Shown here: positions 12,156 to 24,263 of the stretch, piece after piece
How the letters are laid out: the number at the start of each line of letters is the position of its first letter
How positions within the stretch are numbered: position 1 is the first letter of the stretch
Assembly: GCA_001972305.1 (NCBI GenBank)
Contig: BDDD01000722.1
Span: 44,697-108,696, forward strand
Origin: Cephalotus follicularis
Taxonomy: Eukaryota; Streptophyta; Magnoliopsida; Oxalidales; Cephalotaceae
DNA length: 64,000 nt
Direction: 5' to 3'
Translations under genes and position numbers: made by a program
The notes under the pieces: model-generated
The model's input: only the letters and a program-made list of their open reading frames with translations
Databases searched by the model: none
Told to the model about the DNA's origin: nothing

Positions 12156-13781
12156 CTTCGCTAGTAGCGAGCGACTGAAAACTTCGCTATTTGCATAATG
12201 AGCATTGCATAGCCATATGGGTTGACCATTTGCTAATGTTCTTCCTGGCAACCTTGATCAATATAGAAAAAGAAACAGTAATTTAGCAAGTCAGCAAGTC
12301 AGGCATTACAAAGATAAATGGCTGAATATGGAAAAACAATGGAGAGAAATGTCATACAGTGAGAGATATGAAATTCAACCTAGCACCAACTCCAAGTAGC
12401 ATAATCAGAGAGAGGAGAGATGGCAATCGTATTAGAAATTTATAAGAAGAAGAACTAAAAAAGCTTAAGTAAATGAAGTTAAACATAAACAAGAATATAA
12501 TAACTAAAAAACGATGCAAAGACTAAATATTTTACAAAAAGAATAGACCATTGCAACGACGTGTGCCATATGGTAAAACGATCCCAAGAACAACTTTACC
12601 AGGTAGTCAAGATGATATATACGACATCATTTAGCTGAATATCTGGTTGAAAGATGGCTAAACAGTCTACAACTAAATAAATATAGACTATTGCATATAT
12701 TTTTACCCAAGAACACAGGTTCGAAAAATCAATAAGGTAGAAGTAGGATTGGTGTTGCTTACACCTAAATAAATGAAACAGATGCAGATCATTACATATG
12801 GCATAAAGCTAATGTGACGAGCCAAACATTAGCCAAAGTGGATGCACGAGAAATCAAGTCGTAAAACAATTGATAGATACATTCTACTAATTTGAGCCAT
12901 TAACAAGAAATAAAATAATTCTATCAATAAATCGGAACTTACGTTGGGGCGAGCTTGCCAAGGCTTTCTAGCTCTTCATCGATGTCTTCATCCAGGACTC
13001 TCCCAGAAATTTCAATGTAAGACCTATCTCTATCTGTTGGGAGTCCTCTACCAGCAAGCAAGTCCAAATCTTTTTGGTGAAGCTCTCTTCCATTTACAAA
13101 AACATCAGTATTTCCACCAGCACAATTCTTTGGCATCGAATAGTTGAATTCTTCAATAAATGGCTGCAAGGAAAACATATTTTATTCATAAACATAACTG
13201 GGAATAAAAACTATGACCAGACACTGATGCACTAATGCTAGAATCAGATCTAGTTGATCTTACAAGAATTACACCAAGACAAGGCCCACCAATGACACCC
13301 AAAAATCCAGCTCAAAAATCATATTTGGTTTAAGCACATAGCATATGGAAAATCAAATAATACAACTAAAGAATGAGTAATGAGTAAGTGTAAGAAATGT
13401 GTAAAACTATTTAAAAGGCTTGTAAAGGACCGAGACTTAGATTAAAATAGATTAAGATTGCATCCAGATTAGATCAAGTGGACCAAAAAATTATTTGTCT
13501 ATCTTTTCCTTTGCATAGGAGCTTGCATAGGTGCATCTCACAAATATTCCATCTCTCAAAATAATGGGTAACATATATACTCTATCAGTTGTGAGCATAT
13601 ACTTACCAATACTATCCAGGTTGAATTGGTCCTGCCAGTTTTTCAGCATTCTTAATCAAACGATTTAATATGGCATTCCCATTTACTGAAACAATAAATT
13701 TTCCAGGCTCCTCTGGTTGACTAGATTTTGAGAAATCCTTAAAGCTCTTCTTAATAATGCTCGCAAAGAAGGATTCACCCC
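12156..13781 (-). pseudogene. Captured host gene fragment, at least four exons with introns, in CACTA-1
   Basis: Four exon-like blocks run in order on the minus strand. Exon A (13607-13781) encodes GESFFASIIKKSF, KFIVSVNGNAILNRL and AEKLAGPIQPG, has one in-frame TAG, and ends at a GTAAGT donor. Exon B (13264-about 13324) encodes GFLGVIGGPCLGV with one stop and a GTAAGA donor. Exon C (12943-13163) is fully open between a TTTTCCTTGCAG acceptor and a GTAAGT donor. It encodes EEFNYSMPKNCAGGN, VFVNGRELHQKDLDLLAGRG, DRDRSYIEISGRVLDED and LGKLAPT. Exon D (12156-12244) encodes TLANGQPIWLCNAHYANSEV and FSRSLLAK before a GTAGGC donor. B and C join in phase; C and D do not, so an exon between them is missing or unseen. 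This looks like genomic capture of a conserved plant gene that I cannot name. Two stops mean it is not a functional gene. Confidence 0.6.
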
Positions 13782-14763
13782 CTTGCACGCCAAGGATGTG
13801 CGTTGACGCGTAGCACTGATTGGCGCACAGCTAACGCGAAGAAATGCACATTGTGTTAGCTGTTCACTTCCAAGGCATTAGTTTCTCACTCACAGGCGTC
13901 GACACTGCCAAAGAAGGCATCGGCGCGTTGAACAACCTAGGGGTCGACAAACCGAGGAGAAATCATTCAATCCCTTTCAATCCCTTCAATCCGCCATTTC
14001 TTACACTCAGCACTCAATTTGTCCCTCTGGAATTGAAATTCAAAGAATATGAAATTGTATATTGTACCTTGATTTACAACAGCTGAATTATGGATTGGGA
14101 TGGCTTGTTTCAACGCTCCACTGTTCTCACTTCCGTGCCACTGGCTTCGCTTCCTTCTTTACTTCAATTTCTCGGTACCGCTGTCTCCGTCTAGCTCAGG
14201 AGAAGAAAAGATAGAGTGAGGACAAAGAGTGCATCAAACTATCTAGGTAATTTGAAGAGAAATATGTATAAATTTTTAGGGATTTACTAATTTGGAGGGG
14301 CTGGGGTTTAGGATTGGTGATTGAGTATGAGAGATGGAATGAGAGCAGTGAGAGGAGAAAAGGTAAGTTCAGAAACTAATATAACTCACCTTTTGAAACA
14401 GTAATGATCGACCGTTTCAAATAGCTAATGCTTTTTGAAACGATCGATAAATGCCGTTTTAAAAAAGGCAATCTTTTGAAACGGCACACGCGACTGTTTC
14501 AAAAGATTGCCTTTTTGCAACGGCACACGCGGCTGGTTCAGAAGGGGTGTTTTAAAAAGGCATTTTTCTTGTACTGCAGGTTCGATTGATACCATAATTA
14601 GCGATCCTAGTTATTGGGACAATTCTAGGGTTGGGATTTAGGGTATCCAAGTGATTGGAATGAAAAAGTTTTTGAAAGTCACCCTAAACCCTAATCCTCT
14701 TTTAAAATGGCACGCGCGAAAGTTTCAAAAGGGGCGTTTCAAAAAAGCATTTTTCTTGTAGTG

Positions 14764-15430
14764 CATGCGATAAGGAGCTCTCAATATCGGTGCTGTCCTT
14801 GGCATGAGATCTATAACAAACTCCACATCTCTCTCAGGAGTTAATGACGTCAACTCCTCCAGATATTCACAGACGACTTGGACATCCTCTAACCTCGGTA
14901 TCCATTACCTGCCATCTATCACTTGTGCCAGGTAACCGCTGTAACCTTGTCTCATAAGCTTGTCAACATGAATAGCAGAAATCATCTGAACTAACTGGTG
15001 CTCTAAGGTTCCAACAAACTTGAATTGAGACTAGCTTGGAATATTGAAGGTTACAAACTTCCTATAAAAATCCACATGGGCATAGTGTGCCGCCAACCAA
15101 TCCATCCCAAGGATTACATCCAGCTCTTCTATCGACAACACTATAAGATCTGCCATAAAAAAATAATAGGTGATCTCTATGGAACAAGATTTACACACCC
15201 ATTTGGACTATACAGGCTCTCCTACTGGGATGCTAACTTTCCTTATAAAAGATAAAGGCGCGGGTTCCACCTCAACATAACACAAAAAATGCATGGCTAT
15301 GTATGAGTGAGATGAACTTGGATCCATAAGAGTCCGCGCCATATGCTGAGATATAGAAATGGTACCTCCAATAACTAAGGCAGATCCCATTGTAGCTCTC
15401 TGATCCATGGCATAAACTCTACCTTGTATG
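14764..15430 (-). pseudogene. Tekay-like pol: protease and pre-RT region
   Basis: Lies between CACTA-2 (right) and CACTA-1 (left) and contains the pol N-terminus. The translation has GRVYAMDQRAT and a retropepsin-like segment with TLMDPSSSHSYIA. Here the usual Asp-Ser-Gly active site reads Asp-Pro-Ser, so catalysis is lost. Nearer 14764, [14 protein letters not shown] and [10 protein letters not shown] form the lead-in to RT, which continues beyond CACTA-1. Frames shift between the two ends. Confidence 0.8.
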
Positions 15431-15757
15431 CACTACTAAAAAACAGGTCAACGGCGACGGCACTTCCCCTCGCCGTTGAGTCAACACCGAGGGCATGGTG
15501 AGGGGAAGAAACCCTCACTGAATTTTTCCTCGCCATCAACTTCACGAGGGCTTAGCGAGGGCATGGTGAGAGTTAGGTCCCCTCGCCGTATATTTCCCTC
15601 GCCATGGCGAGGGTATGTCTAGGGCTGGATCCCCCTCTCCATGATGCCCTCGCCATGGCGAGGGCGGTATACCCCTCGTAGTCATGCCCTAGCCATGGTG
15701 AGGGTGTATAGCTAGGGCAGGAGCCCCTCGCCGTCATCTGCTTGTACATGCATATAC
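15431..15757. repeat. CACTA-2 left end with subterminal repeats
   Basis: Packed with GCCCTCGCCATGGCGAGGG-type motifs and their halves, in both orientations, over about 300 bp. In CACTA elements such repeats bind the second transposon protein. The array continues at 24264-24310 on the other side of the Copia insertion, and matching motifs lie near 58710-58880 at the right end. Confidence 0.8.
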
Positions 15758-16223
15758 TGATGGAAACGGTTTAACCATTTCCTATGCCATAAATGGACTA
15801 AGGTATGTAAGGTGTAGAACAAAACTTAAACATACTAAAGGCAGCGGAAGAACTTAAACCTAGTGTCCAACACAGATGGTAGTGAGAGAATCCATCATCC
15901 AATTCTATGAGCAGGCAACATACGCGCAAGTCTATCCGGTTCACTAATGCCCACAAAGTGAACCTATGATTTGGAACTAATTCGACATAAGGAATAAGGT
16001 AACCAATCTCACAGCCTCCATGCTAGGCATCCAACCTTATGTCAGGGCATCACAAGTGTAAGCAGTTAAATAATAAACTACTTCAATTAAGTGATAAAAC
16101 ACAAGTGATATAGCCATAACAAATTAGCACGCATCATATATACAAGGAATAAGATTGTTTCATACAAGATAAGACATAATATGACAACCCATCTAATGGC
16201 TTATTGAGCCACTATATCTAACA
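15758..16223 (-). repeat. Copia 3' LTR with a large internal deletion
   Basis: 466 bp against 2205 bp for the partner LTR. Sequence matches 22054-22150, then jumps to the part equivalent to about 23897-24258. The deletion removed the U3/R segment with the GCGTCGACGC repeats and the TATA-like box. The target duplication at its edge is intact, so loss occurred within the LTR. Confidence 0.9.
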
Positions 16224-17795
16224 ATCTCCCACTTGACCCTCAAGCCATGAACTCCTATATCCTAGACCGATCGTGCCACGATGATGCTCAAGAGCCTTGG
16301 TGCCCATTGCCTTGGTCAGTGGATCTGCTGTGTTCTCCTCTGAGGAGACCCTTTCAAACTGTATATCTCCCCTACCAATAATCTCCCGGATCAAATGATA
16401 GCGCCACTCGATGTGTTTGGATTGCTGGTGAGACCGTGGTTCCTTGGCTTGTGCTACAGCCTCGTTATTATCACAATATATTACACCTGGACTAATAATG
16501 GAAGAAACAACTCCTAGTTCAGTAATGAACTTGCGCATCCATACACCCTCCTAGACGGCATCTGAGGCTGCTATGTACTTGACTTCTATGGTAGAATCTG
16601 TAATAGTCCCTTCCTTTGAACTGCGCCAGCTCACAGCTCCACCATTAAGTACAAAAACTTACCCAGAGACAGATTAGTGATCATCCAGATCACTATCAAA
16701 ACTGGAGTCTGTAAAGCCCTCCAATTTCAGCTCACTATATTTTCCATAGATGAAGAACATATCCTGAGTCCTCCTAAGGTACTTCAGGATTCCCTTGACC
16801 ACTTTCCAGTGCTTCTCACCGGGATCAGACTGAAAACGACTTGCCATTCCCAGGGCAAATGCGACATCAGGCCTAGTACATAACATGGCATACATGATCG
16901 ACCCTACTGCCGAAACATAAGGTATCCGACTCATGCGTGCTCTCTCTTCAGATGTCTGAGAAGACATCTTTTGAGAAAGATGAATTCCTTTACCTATTGA
17001 CAACATGCCTTTCTTGGAATTCTCCATGCTAAACCTCTTCAGCACCTTGCTGATGTACTGGATTTGGGAAAGCCCAAGCAACCTATTGGATCTATCCCTT
17101 AAGATCCTAATACCCAGTATATAGGTACCTTCTCCCAAATCCTTCATGGAAAAATTCTTAGTTAGCCATATCTTTGCAGACTGAAACATCCTTACATCAT
17201 TCCCAATGAGTAGGATATCATCTACATATAGCACTAAAAAAGTGATACTAGGTCCCTCTTGCTTTCGATAAACACAAGGCTCATCTACATTTTTAACGAA
17301 GTCAAAAGCTTTGACTGCTTCATCAAAACGTAGATTCCAGCTACGAGATGCTTGCTTTAGTCCACAGATGGACCGTTCGAGCTTGCACACCATGTGCGGG
17401 TGCTCGGAAGATGTAAACCCCTCGCGTTGGGACATATAAATATCGTCTTCAAGACGCCCATTTAAGAATGCTGTCTTGACATCCATTTTCCATATCTCAA
17501 AATCATAATGAGCGGTAATGGCAAGCAAAATCCTAATGGATTTGAGCATGGCGACAGGTGAGAATGTCTCAGTATAGACAACTCCATGTCGTTGCCTATA
17601 CCCTTTTTCCACTAATCGTGCTTTATAAGTCTCTATTTTTCCATCTGCATTCATCTTCTTCTTGAAGATCCATTTGCAGCCAATAGGCAGTATGCCTTCG
17701 GGTGATTCAACCAAATTCCATACTTGGTTGGAGTACATGGAATCCATTTTGGATTTTATGGCTCCTATCCATGCTTCAGATTCAGTGCCTTGCAC
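16218..17795 (-). pseudogene. Copia pol: reverse transcriptase and RNase H
   Basis: 16674-17795 is one open frame of 373 codons. It begins GTESEAWIGAIKSKMDSMY and continues through WIFKKKMNADGKI, LVEKGYRQRHGVVYTETFSP, the catalytic YVDDILLIGND, GLSQIQYISKVLKRF and SIMYAMLCTRPDVAFALG to a truncated RNase H start. A stop near 16674 separates it from 16218-16538, which holds the rest of RNase H (YCDNNEAVAQAKEP, KHIEWRYHLIRE) and the pol C-terminus. That stop codon lies six bases inside the LTR. The catalytic RT motif looks intact. Confidence 0.9.
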
Positions 17796-18790
17796 TGCAT
17801 TTAGATAGCTGGCAGGCTCGTCATCTTCAGTGATGTTATCTCATCAGTACCATCAATGAGGAAACCATACCTCTCAGGTACTAATGGCATTCTGCCTGAT
17901 CTCCTCAAAAGAGCTCTGCCTAACTAAGAACCATTCTCAACCTGAGATCCAATCTCAGCCGTGTCTGTTGAAGGTCTAACCTCCAACTGCTCCATATTCT
18001 GTGTGGTTTCTATCTATGGTAACTCCTTGAGTTCCACCTTACTCCCACTGTTTCCTTCAAGAAGGTATTCCTTCTCTAGGAACACAACATTTCGCGAAAC
18101 AAAAATCTTTTGTTCGCTAGGGTGGTAGAAGTAGTATCCTTTAGTTTCTTTAGGATACCCCACAAACCTGAAACGGTCTGACCGCACTTCTAGCTTATCT
18201 GCGTCAAGCCTCTTAACATAAGCCGGACAGCCCCAAACCTTCAAATGGCTCAGGCTGGGTTTCCTCCCTGATGGTACCTGGTATGGAGTCGAAGATACAT
18301 ATTTTGAAGAAATCTGATTCAACATATAAGAAGCTATATCCAGGGCATAACCCCATAGATAGGTAGGAAGGTCTGTAAAAGACATCATCGATCGAACCAT
18401 GTCCAACAAACTCTGATTCCTCCTTTCAGACACACCATTATGCTGTGGTGTTCTAGGAGGAGTCCACTGAGATAGAATTCTGTTATCTCTAAGATAACCT
18501 AGGAATTCACCTGACAAGTATTCGCCACCTCGGTCTGACCGAAGTAGTTTAATTGATTTACCTGTCTGTTTTTCTACTTCAAGTCTGAACGCCTGAAATT
18601 TCTCAAAGGATTCTGACTTGTGTTTCATCAGATACACATAACCATACATAGATAAATCGTTAGTAAAGGTTATGAAGTATATATAACCACCTCGCGCACT
18701 GACTGACATAGGACCACATACGCCAGTATGGACTAAGCCCAGTAAGTCCTTTGCCTTTTCTCCTTGACAAGAGAAGGGTGATTTGGTCAT
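17796..18790 (-). pseudogene. Copia pol: integrase and linker to RT
   Basis: 18014-18790 is open and contains the integrase core. The segment GLVHTGVCGPM has Gly where the first catalytic Asp is normal. The second Asp (LRSDRGGEYLS) and the Glu (NGVSERRNQSLLDM) are present. Downstream are the LPTYLWGYAL, KPSLSHLKVWGCPAYVKR and GYYFYHPSEQKIFVSRN blocks. Between 17796 and 18013 the frame is broken by stops before RT begins. Confidence 0.88.
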
Positions 18791-18964
18791 CTTTCCTAAT
18801 AAACAGGATTCACAAGTTGGATAGGACTCTAAGTCCTGGATATCAAGGAGATCATCCTTAACTAACTATGATAGCCTAGCATCACTAAGATGACCAAGCC
18901 CACAATACGAAGTGTAGGTTTTATTCATCTCAGTTTCTCTTTGTCTTTTATTATTATTATTTTG

Positions 18965-19749
18965 CTAAATGGACAAGATATTTGACTGTGAAGTATTTAA
19001 GACATATAATCCATTGTTGATAACACCATTACCAACACAAACATTGTTCGAATATATATAACATCCAATGTCTTGAAATTTAAGCTCCAAGCCCAAGCCA
19101 CATAAGTGAGAAACACTTATAATATTCCTTACAATATTCATCACATAATAACAAGGATCCAATGTCAAAATAAAATTATTACACAAACAAACATCATAAA
19201 CACCAACAGCTTGAGCAATGATCCTAGATCCATCGCCATGCCTCAATCCAGGTCTCCTGCTCCTAGCTTTCTAAATTTTCTTAGTCCCTGTAATGAATTG
19301 CAGAGGTTAGTTCCACATCCAGTATCTAATACCCATGAAGAACTATGATTCAAAGCTAGATTAAGTTCAATCTTGAACGTACCTGATGTACTCGCACCAT
19401 GCGGGTTATCAGCAGAGACAGAAGCAACAGTAACACGACAATCCTTTTTCCAGTGCCTGGTCTTACCGCACTGGAAACAAGCACCTTCAGCAGCTAACTT
19501 CTTCATCCGATCTTTGGCAACATTCCCACTAACTACAAGCTTCCCCTTCTTCTTCTTTTGCTTCTTCTTACCCTTTCCTTTTGTGTTGACATGCATGAGC
19601 ATGCCCTTCCCTTTAGAGGAAGACGAGGCACTGCCCTTTCCTTGGGCAGACCTAGAAGAAGGAAGAAGTAGGGAGCGGGTCTTTGACTTCCCAGAGTCAA
19701 AATCGGCCTCAGCGGTCCTCAACATAGCTATCAGCTCAGATAGAGTCAC
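18965..19749 (-). pseudogene. Copia gag zinc knuckle, protease and pre-integrase region
   Basis: 19243-19749 includes a Lys-rich stretch, one CCHC knuckle (CFQCGKTRHWKKDC) and the protease active site WVLDTGCGTNLCN, which keeps the Asp-Thr-Gly triad. The frame shifts near 19245 into 18965-19246, which carries the protease remainder and the pre-integrase segment (YYVMNIVRNIISVSHLCG, LYVLNTSQSN). The HHCC finger should fall between 18790 and 18965 and is broken by stops. Confidence 0.85.
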
Positions 19750-20288
19750 CTATATCTTGTTCATGTGAAAGTTCACCAAAAACTATGAGAACGACTTAGG
19801 AAGGGACGTCAAAATAAGATCCACATACAGATCATGGTCCATGACAAACCCTAATTGAGCCAGTTGCTCAATCATGTCTATCATCTTCAATCCATGCTCA
19901 TGGGCTGAAGCTCCCTCTTGCATCTGAGCCTTAAAGAGTTTGCGTGATAGATTGAACCTTTGAGTCCTAGACTCAGATCCATACATCTCCTGGAAGTGGA
20001 GTAGTATAGCAGATAAGGTCTCAATCTTCTAATTCTGATGCTGAAGCTCAGGTGTCATCCCAAGAAGGGCAAGACATCTAGCCTGCTCGTCATCCTCTAG
20101 CCATTTGGCTAGTCGCTCACTCTCTTCTGGCGTCGGATCTTCACCCAGTGAAGGAGGCCCCCAGTCATCACATAGGCCATTTTATTTGCCGTAAGGACGA
20201 TCTTGAGGTTACGATGACAATCGTTGAAGTTGGGCCCCTCAAGTTTGTTTGTCTCAAGTATACGGGACATTGCATTTGATAAAACCAT
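19750..20288 (-). pseudogene. Copia gag N-terminal region
   Basis: A probable start codon at 20288 opens a frame with SRILETNKLEGPNF. It shifts frame near 20180 and continues with LAKWLEDDEQARCLALLGM. A stop follows near 20030, and the last open part (19783-19986) reads RTQRFNLSRKLFKAQM and DHDLYVDLILTSLPKSF. This is the UBN2-like gag of Copia elements, damaged by at least two stops and a frame change. Confidence 0.75.
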
Positions 20289-22029
20289 ACTAGCAACCTA
20301 GATAGGAAAATATAAACATGAGTCAGCATTTATTTCAATTTTAATATATGACAACCATAACACTTGGTCTTTAGTGCTTATGGTTCCTTCCACTATTCTA
20401 ATCGTATCCCATACCCCCATATGGAATTTGAGAAGTCCAACTTCCTAGTGGGGATTGGAATCCATCGCAATCATATTATAGCCTTAGTTAGGGCATGACA
20501 AACTATAATATATCCAATGAGTAGGATTTCTTGACAATTTGTATCTAATACAAGATCCAATCATAGTAGTCGGCCTCAGATTCAATATGGCCTCAGCTAG
20601 GGCATGACAAACCATCAGAATCTTGATAAGTCAAGTACCCACAATTTTCATTGGAATGCACTAGTTTTAACATCCACACGTAGGCTTGCCCAAGTGCTAA
20701 AACATAGCCACCCTTTGCGGTGCCCAACACCGACATTGACATAATATCCCAAAGTTATCAGCCTCAGCTACGACATGACAAACCAATAACTCAGGAACAC
20801 TACTCAACAAAAATTGTGGAAGGCCACGGGGAACCACTCCATGGGTTCCCATGTGAAGACTTATTATTAAGGTGAGGGAATTTGCGGTCTCAAATTTTAA
20901 TTACCGAGCCATTAATTAATTCATTGGTTGTATTAGCCAATTCTAATTAATTACGGCTTAGGATGCAAGAAGTGTATCTTATGCACCTGGACATATTTCT
21001 AAAATATGTCAATGGATTGGCCAGGACATTATTAGTAGTGATTTGAGCCCAAAGACACTACTTGGTCTTCTTAGGTGTAAAGATATTAAATTTAATATAT
21101 TACATCAAATACCATGCATACATTGTGGTCTTCAAAGGTCTTGTACTCCATTTCTTATTTCCTCAATCTCTCCTTGCAAGGTCTTCATTTACAAAACAGT
21201 ACTTTACATTTTTAAAAGAAAAATACATTCAAAATTTACAAGGAGAAACTACAAAAGAAAGGAAAAATAAATGGTGCACGCAGGTAACATATTACATACC
21301 ATTAAACGTAATAAAAAAATAAATAACCATCCACACAAAGAAAAACATAATCTAGGTCTATGTCATTTTCGGGCCATCCATTGTGCATAAGACTTAAATT
21401 ATATCCAATATAATTAAATCACAAAATAACAAACGCCATAAATAATAACTAATTATGAAATTTAATTTAAGGATTGTTGATATTGGTTAAACTCCCACTA
21501 AATCAAGCAATGATTTTGATTTTATAAGTGTCACAATGTATAAAATCAAATTTTAAAATAAAACAAATTTTTTTTTTGGCTAAAGCGTTGAGCTTCCCAG
21601 AAGGCGTCGATGCTTACCTCTAAGGCACGAACAATATAAAAGATCAAATAAGCGTCGACGCTATGACAAGGCGTCGACGCACTGGACAAACCAGTAGAAT
21701 AAGCGTCGACGCTAAACCAGAGTGTCGACGCTTAAACCCCCTGGGCAGTTTCTGCAATTCAAAAATTGCAGAAAACTAAAGTTTGAACACAAGGCCTTTT
21801 TCATATCAGCCATAATCTGACAATGTGCAGCCTTAATCTACACTATGTAGGTTTCCAAAACATGTTCAAATTCCATTTTAACATAATCTCCAAGATTAAT
21901 GAACAATGAAATCCAATTTCATACACAATTTCATTAAGGCACTTTGAATATCAAGTTTAACCCAAATAACACATCCTTTAATTAAACCTTCAATCAGTAC
22001 ATCATTCATAGAACAAAATCAATTAAGGA
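20289..22029 (-). other. Copia leader, 1.7 kb, no gene seen
   Basis: Sequence between the primer binding site and gag. It is AT-rich and has no recognisable coding sequence. At 21590-21735 it holds six GCGTCGACGC-type motifs, the same core as in several LTRs. A leader this long is unusual for a Copia element. Confidence 0.6.
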
Positions 22030-22037
22030 TGATGTGG

Positions 22038-22053
22038 GACTCTCTGATACTAC
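22038..22053 (-). promoter_or_regulatory. Primer binding site of the Copia element
   Basis: On the minus strand the bases next to the 5' LTR read GTAGTATCAGAGAGTC, a near match to the usual TGGTATCAGAGC complement of initiator tRNA-Met. Confidence 0.7.
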
Positions 22054-24258
22054 TGATGGAAATGGGTTAACCATTTCCTATGCCATAAATGGACTAAGGT
22101 ATGTAGGGTGTAGAACAAAACTTAAACATACTAAAGGCAGCGGAAGAACACCCAACAAAAGCTAAAAACCAGTCCATTATGACATAACCACAAGCCACAT
22201 GGATCACCACATCAACACACTAATTGAAAAGATGTCACCATTGGATCCAATGGTGACATACAAGCAAGGTAATAACAAAGGGAGGCAAAGGGATATAACA
22301 ACGGTGATGGCTCCTTCGTCTTTGCCGCTACTAGCTTGCAAAGACTCCTTCTTTATTGCCCTCCAATGCGTGCTGCTATTGTTCCCAGCAACAACAACAC
22401 CAGACCAACAAGAAGATGTAAATACACAAAATTCTCTTTCTTTTTCAAAACTTATATAAGGAAAATTGAGTTTGATTAATGCAATCAAAATCAATCTACC
22501 CTAGATAAGCCTCTAGCTTGGTGTTTGTTAAGGAAAAAACTCTAAGTGTAGAGAGAACTCTATGTCTACTTTTTCCCAGCAAAATTACCACACGTGAACC
22601 AGAAACTTTTTCTGCAATAAAAGCTTCTGACCAGCCCACTCTCCCACAAACACGGAATCATGGTCCTTACTCCCAGAGAGTCTGTAGCCATGATCCCCAC
22701 GTTTCCATAACGTGCAATGATGGAAGAGAACTGCTGGAGATGAGAGAGAAAACGTGCCCACGAAGTGAGTTCGTGCATAGGCTGCACAACCCGCGCTAAA
22801 CGTCGACGCTTTCAATAATAGCGTTGACGCTTATGCATTACATGGCACTAAAATGTTGACGTCTTTCTAAAAGTCATCAACGCCTATGTAAGCCTTAAGC
22901 GTCGATGCTTCCCAGAAGGCGTCGACGCTTTGTCCAAAGGTATGCGTCGACGCTTTCCAAGAAGGCGTCGACGCTTTGACTGGTATATAAAGAAATTTGA
23001 GTATAAGTCCAACTTATTTAATCCATTCTAATATTGATTAAGTAAGATCAAACAAATGTGTTTCCACAAAATGTAAAATCCACATAACCGATATTTGACA
23101 CCAAGACTTAATATGTCCAACATATTAAAAAACTAATCATTATTGGGCAGGGACCCTATAAAATCTTGGTTAAAATCGGAGGTGTTTATAAATTACCGAG
23201 ATACCCCTAGGGTCCAGTTTAGCCATTCTAAATGGTCATTGACCAATTTGAATGCTCTCAGAATAATATCTAATATTATCCATATGAAAAATTAATCTAA
23301 TTAATTTTCTCATAATTTTATTACATACCTCTTTAACCATAGATTTTCTAAGTCGTTGGTTCACGTGTACTGTAATCCCTTGTCATGCTTGGCCCCGATT
23401 AAGGTCTAGGATAAAGATACGTGTCAACCTGAGATAATACCTCAATGGCTAAAATATCTGATCATTTCTAGGACCTTTGGTAAACTCTCCGAAAATCTAA
23501 TTTCCAGTCTACCTCAACCTTGGCCAAGGGTTACATAAGTCCAAAGTATAATCAGATCATAATAGTGTTGATCACCTTCGCTCAGGTGTGACAATCCCAT
23601 ATTGCGCACTCACTTATATTCCTATAGATTCGATCATACCCAAAGACCACCCGATTGCCAGCTCTGTGCAAGGACTGGGTAAGGTGGAGATCAAAGCATA
23701 ACCGTCTCCATACAATATAGAGCAGTCACTCAGGTCTAAGGATCAGACGAGTTTGTGAACTCGCTAAGTGATCAACACTTATACACAACCGCAAAAAGTA
23801 GGAGTCACTACTGACACGAGAATAGCTACTATCCAAATAGTGTTTCTTACGCGGGTCCAGTTCAGTGTACACGCTCCCAGCGCGCACCCCGTATTTTCCC
23901 TAGTGTCCAACACAGATGATAGTGAGAGAATCCATCCTCCAATTCCATGAGCAGGAAACATAAGCGCAAGTCTATCCGGTTCACTAATGCCCACAAAGTG
24001 AATCTATGACTTGGAACTAATTCGACATAAGGAATAAGGTAACCAATCTCACAGCCTCCATGCTAAGCATCCAACCTTATGTCAGGGCATCAAAAGTGTA
24101 AGCAGTTAAATAATAAACTACTTCAATTAAGTGATAAAACACAAGTGATATAGCCATAACAAATTAGCACACATTATATATACAAGGAATAAGATTGTTT
24201 CATACAAGACATAATATGACAGCCCATCTAATGACTTGTTGGGTCACTATATCTAACA
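22054..24258 (-). repeat. Copia 5' LTR, 2205 bp
   Basis: TG...CA termini. It matches the LTR at 69-2241 in opposite orientation and the shortened 3' LTR at 15758-16223. It contains a GCGTCGACGC cluster (22797-22977) and, 350-500 bp downstream in its own sense, a TATA-like CCTTATATAAG (22451-22460). Confidence 0.92.
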
Positions 24259-24263
24259 TATAC

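Larger units (their letters stand above)
9347..14763. mobile_element. CACTA-1: CACTA transposon carrying host gene exons
   Basis: Begins CACTACAAAAAAACAGG and ends CTTGTAGTG, with perfect 3 bp target duplications CAT at 9344-9346 and 14764-14766. The target is the Tekay RT, whose frame resumes beyond the insert. The ends carry inverted subterminal repeats of the CCTTTTGAAACGG / CCGTTTCAAAAGG kind (9360-9395 and about 14390-14750), the same as in the mini-CACTA at 46676-47426. I see no transposase gene, so it is non-autonomous. The body holds co-linear host-gene exons (12156-13781), a separate terminal exon (9931-10015), an LTR-like insert with an assembly gap (about 10123-11910) and smaller unidentified stretches. 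A second end-like sequence, TTTTTCTTGTACTG, occurs near 14565-14577. Confidence 0.85.
15758..24258 (-). mobile_element. Complete Copia retrotransposon, 8.5 kb
   Basis: Bounded by TGATGG...CTAACA with identical 5 bp target duplications TATAC at 15753-15757 and 24259-24263, inserted in the left end of CACTA-2. In minus orientation the order is 5' LTR (22054-24258), primer binding site, long leader, gag, protease, integrase, RT, RNase H, polypurine tract (16224-16240) and 3' LTR (15758-16223). Coding sequence is interrupted by stops, so it is not active. Confidence 0.92.

Noticed and set aside
14565-14577. TTTTTCTTGTACTG as the true right end of CACTA-1
   Set aside because: The outer end at 14763 has the proper TAGTG and a matching CAT duplication. 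The inner one lacks both, so it is at most an internal relic.
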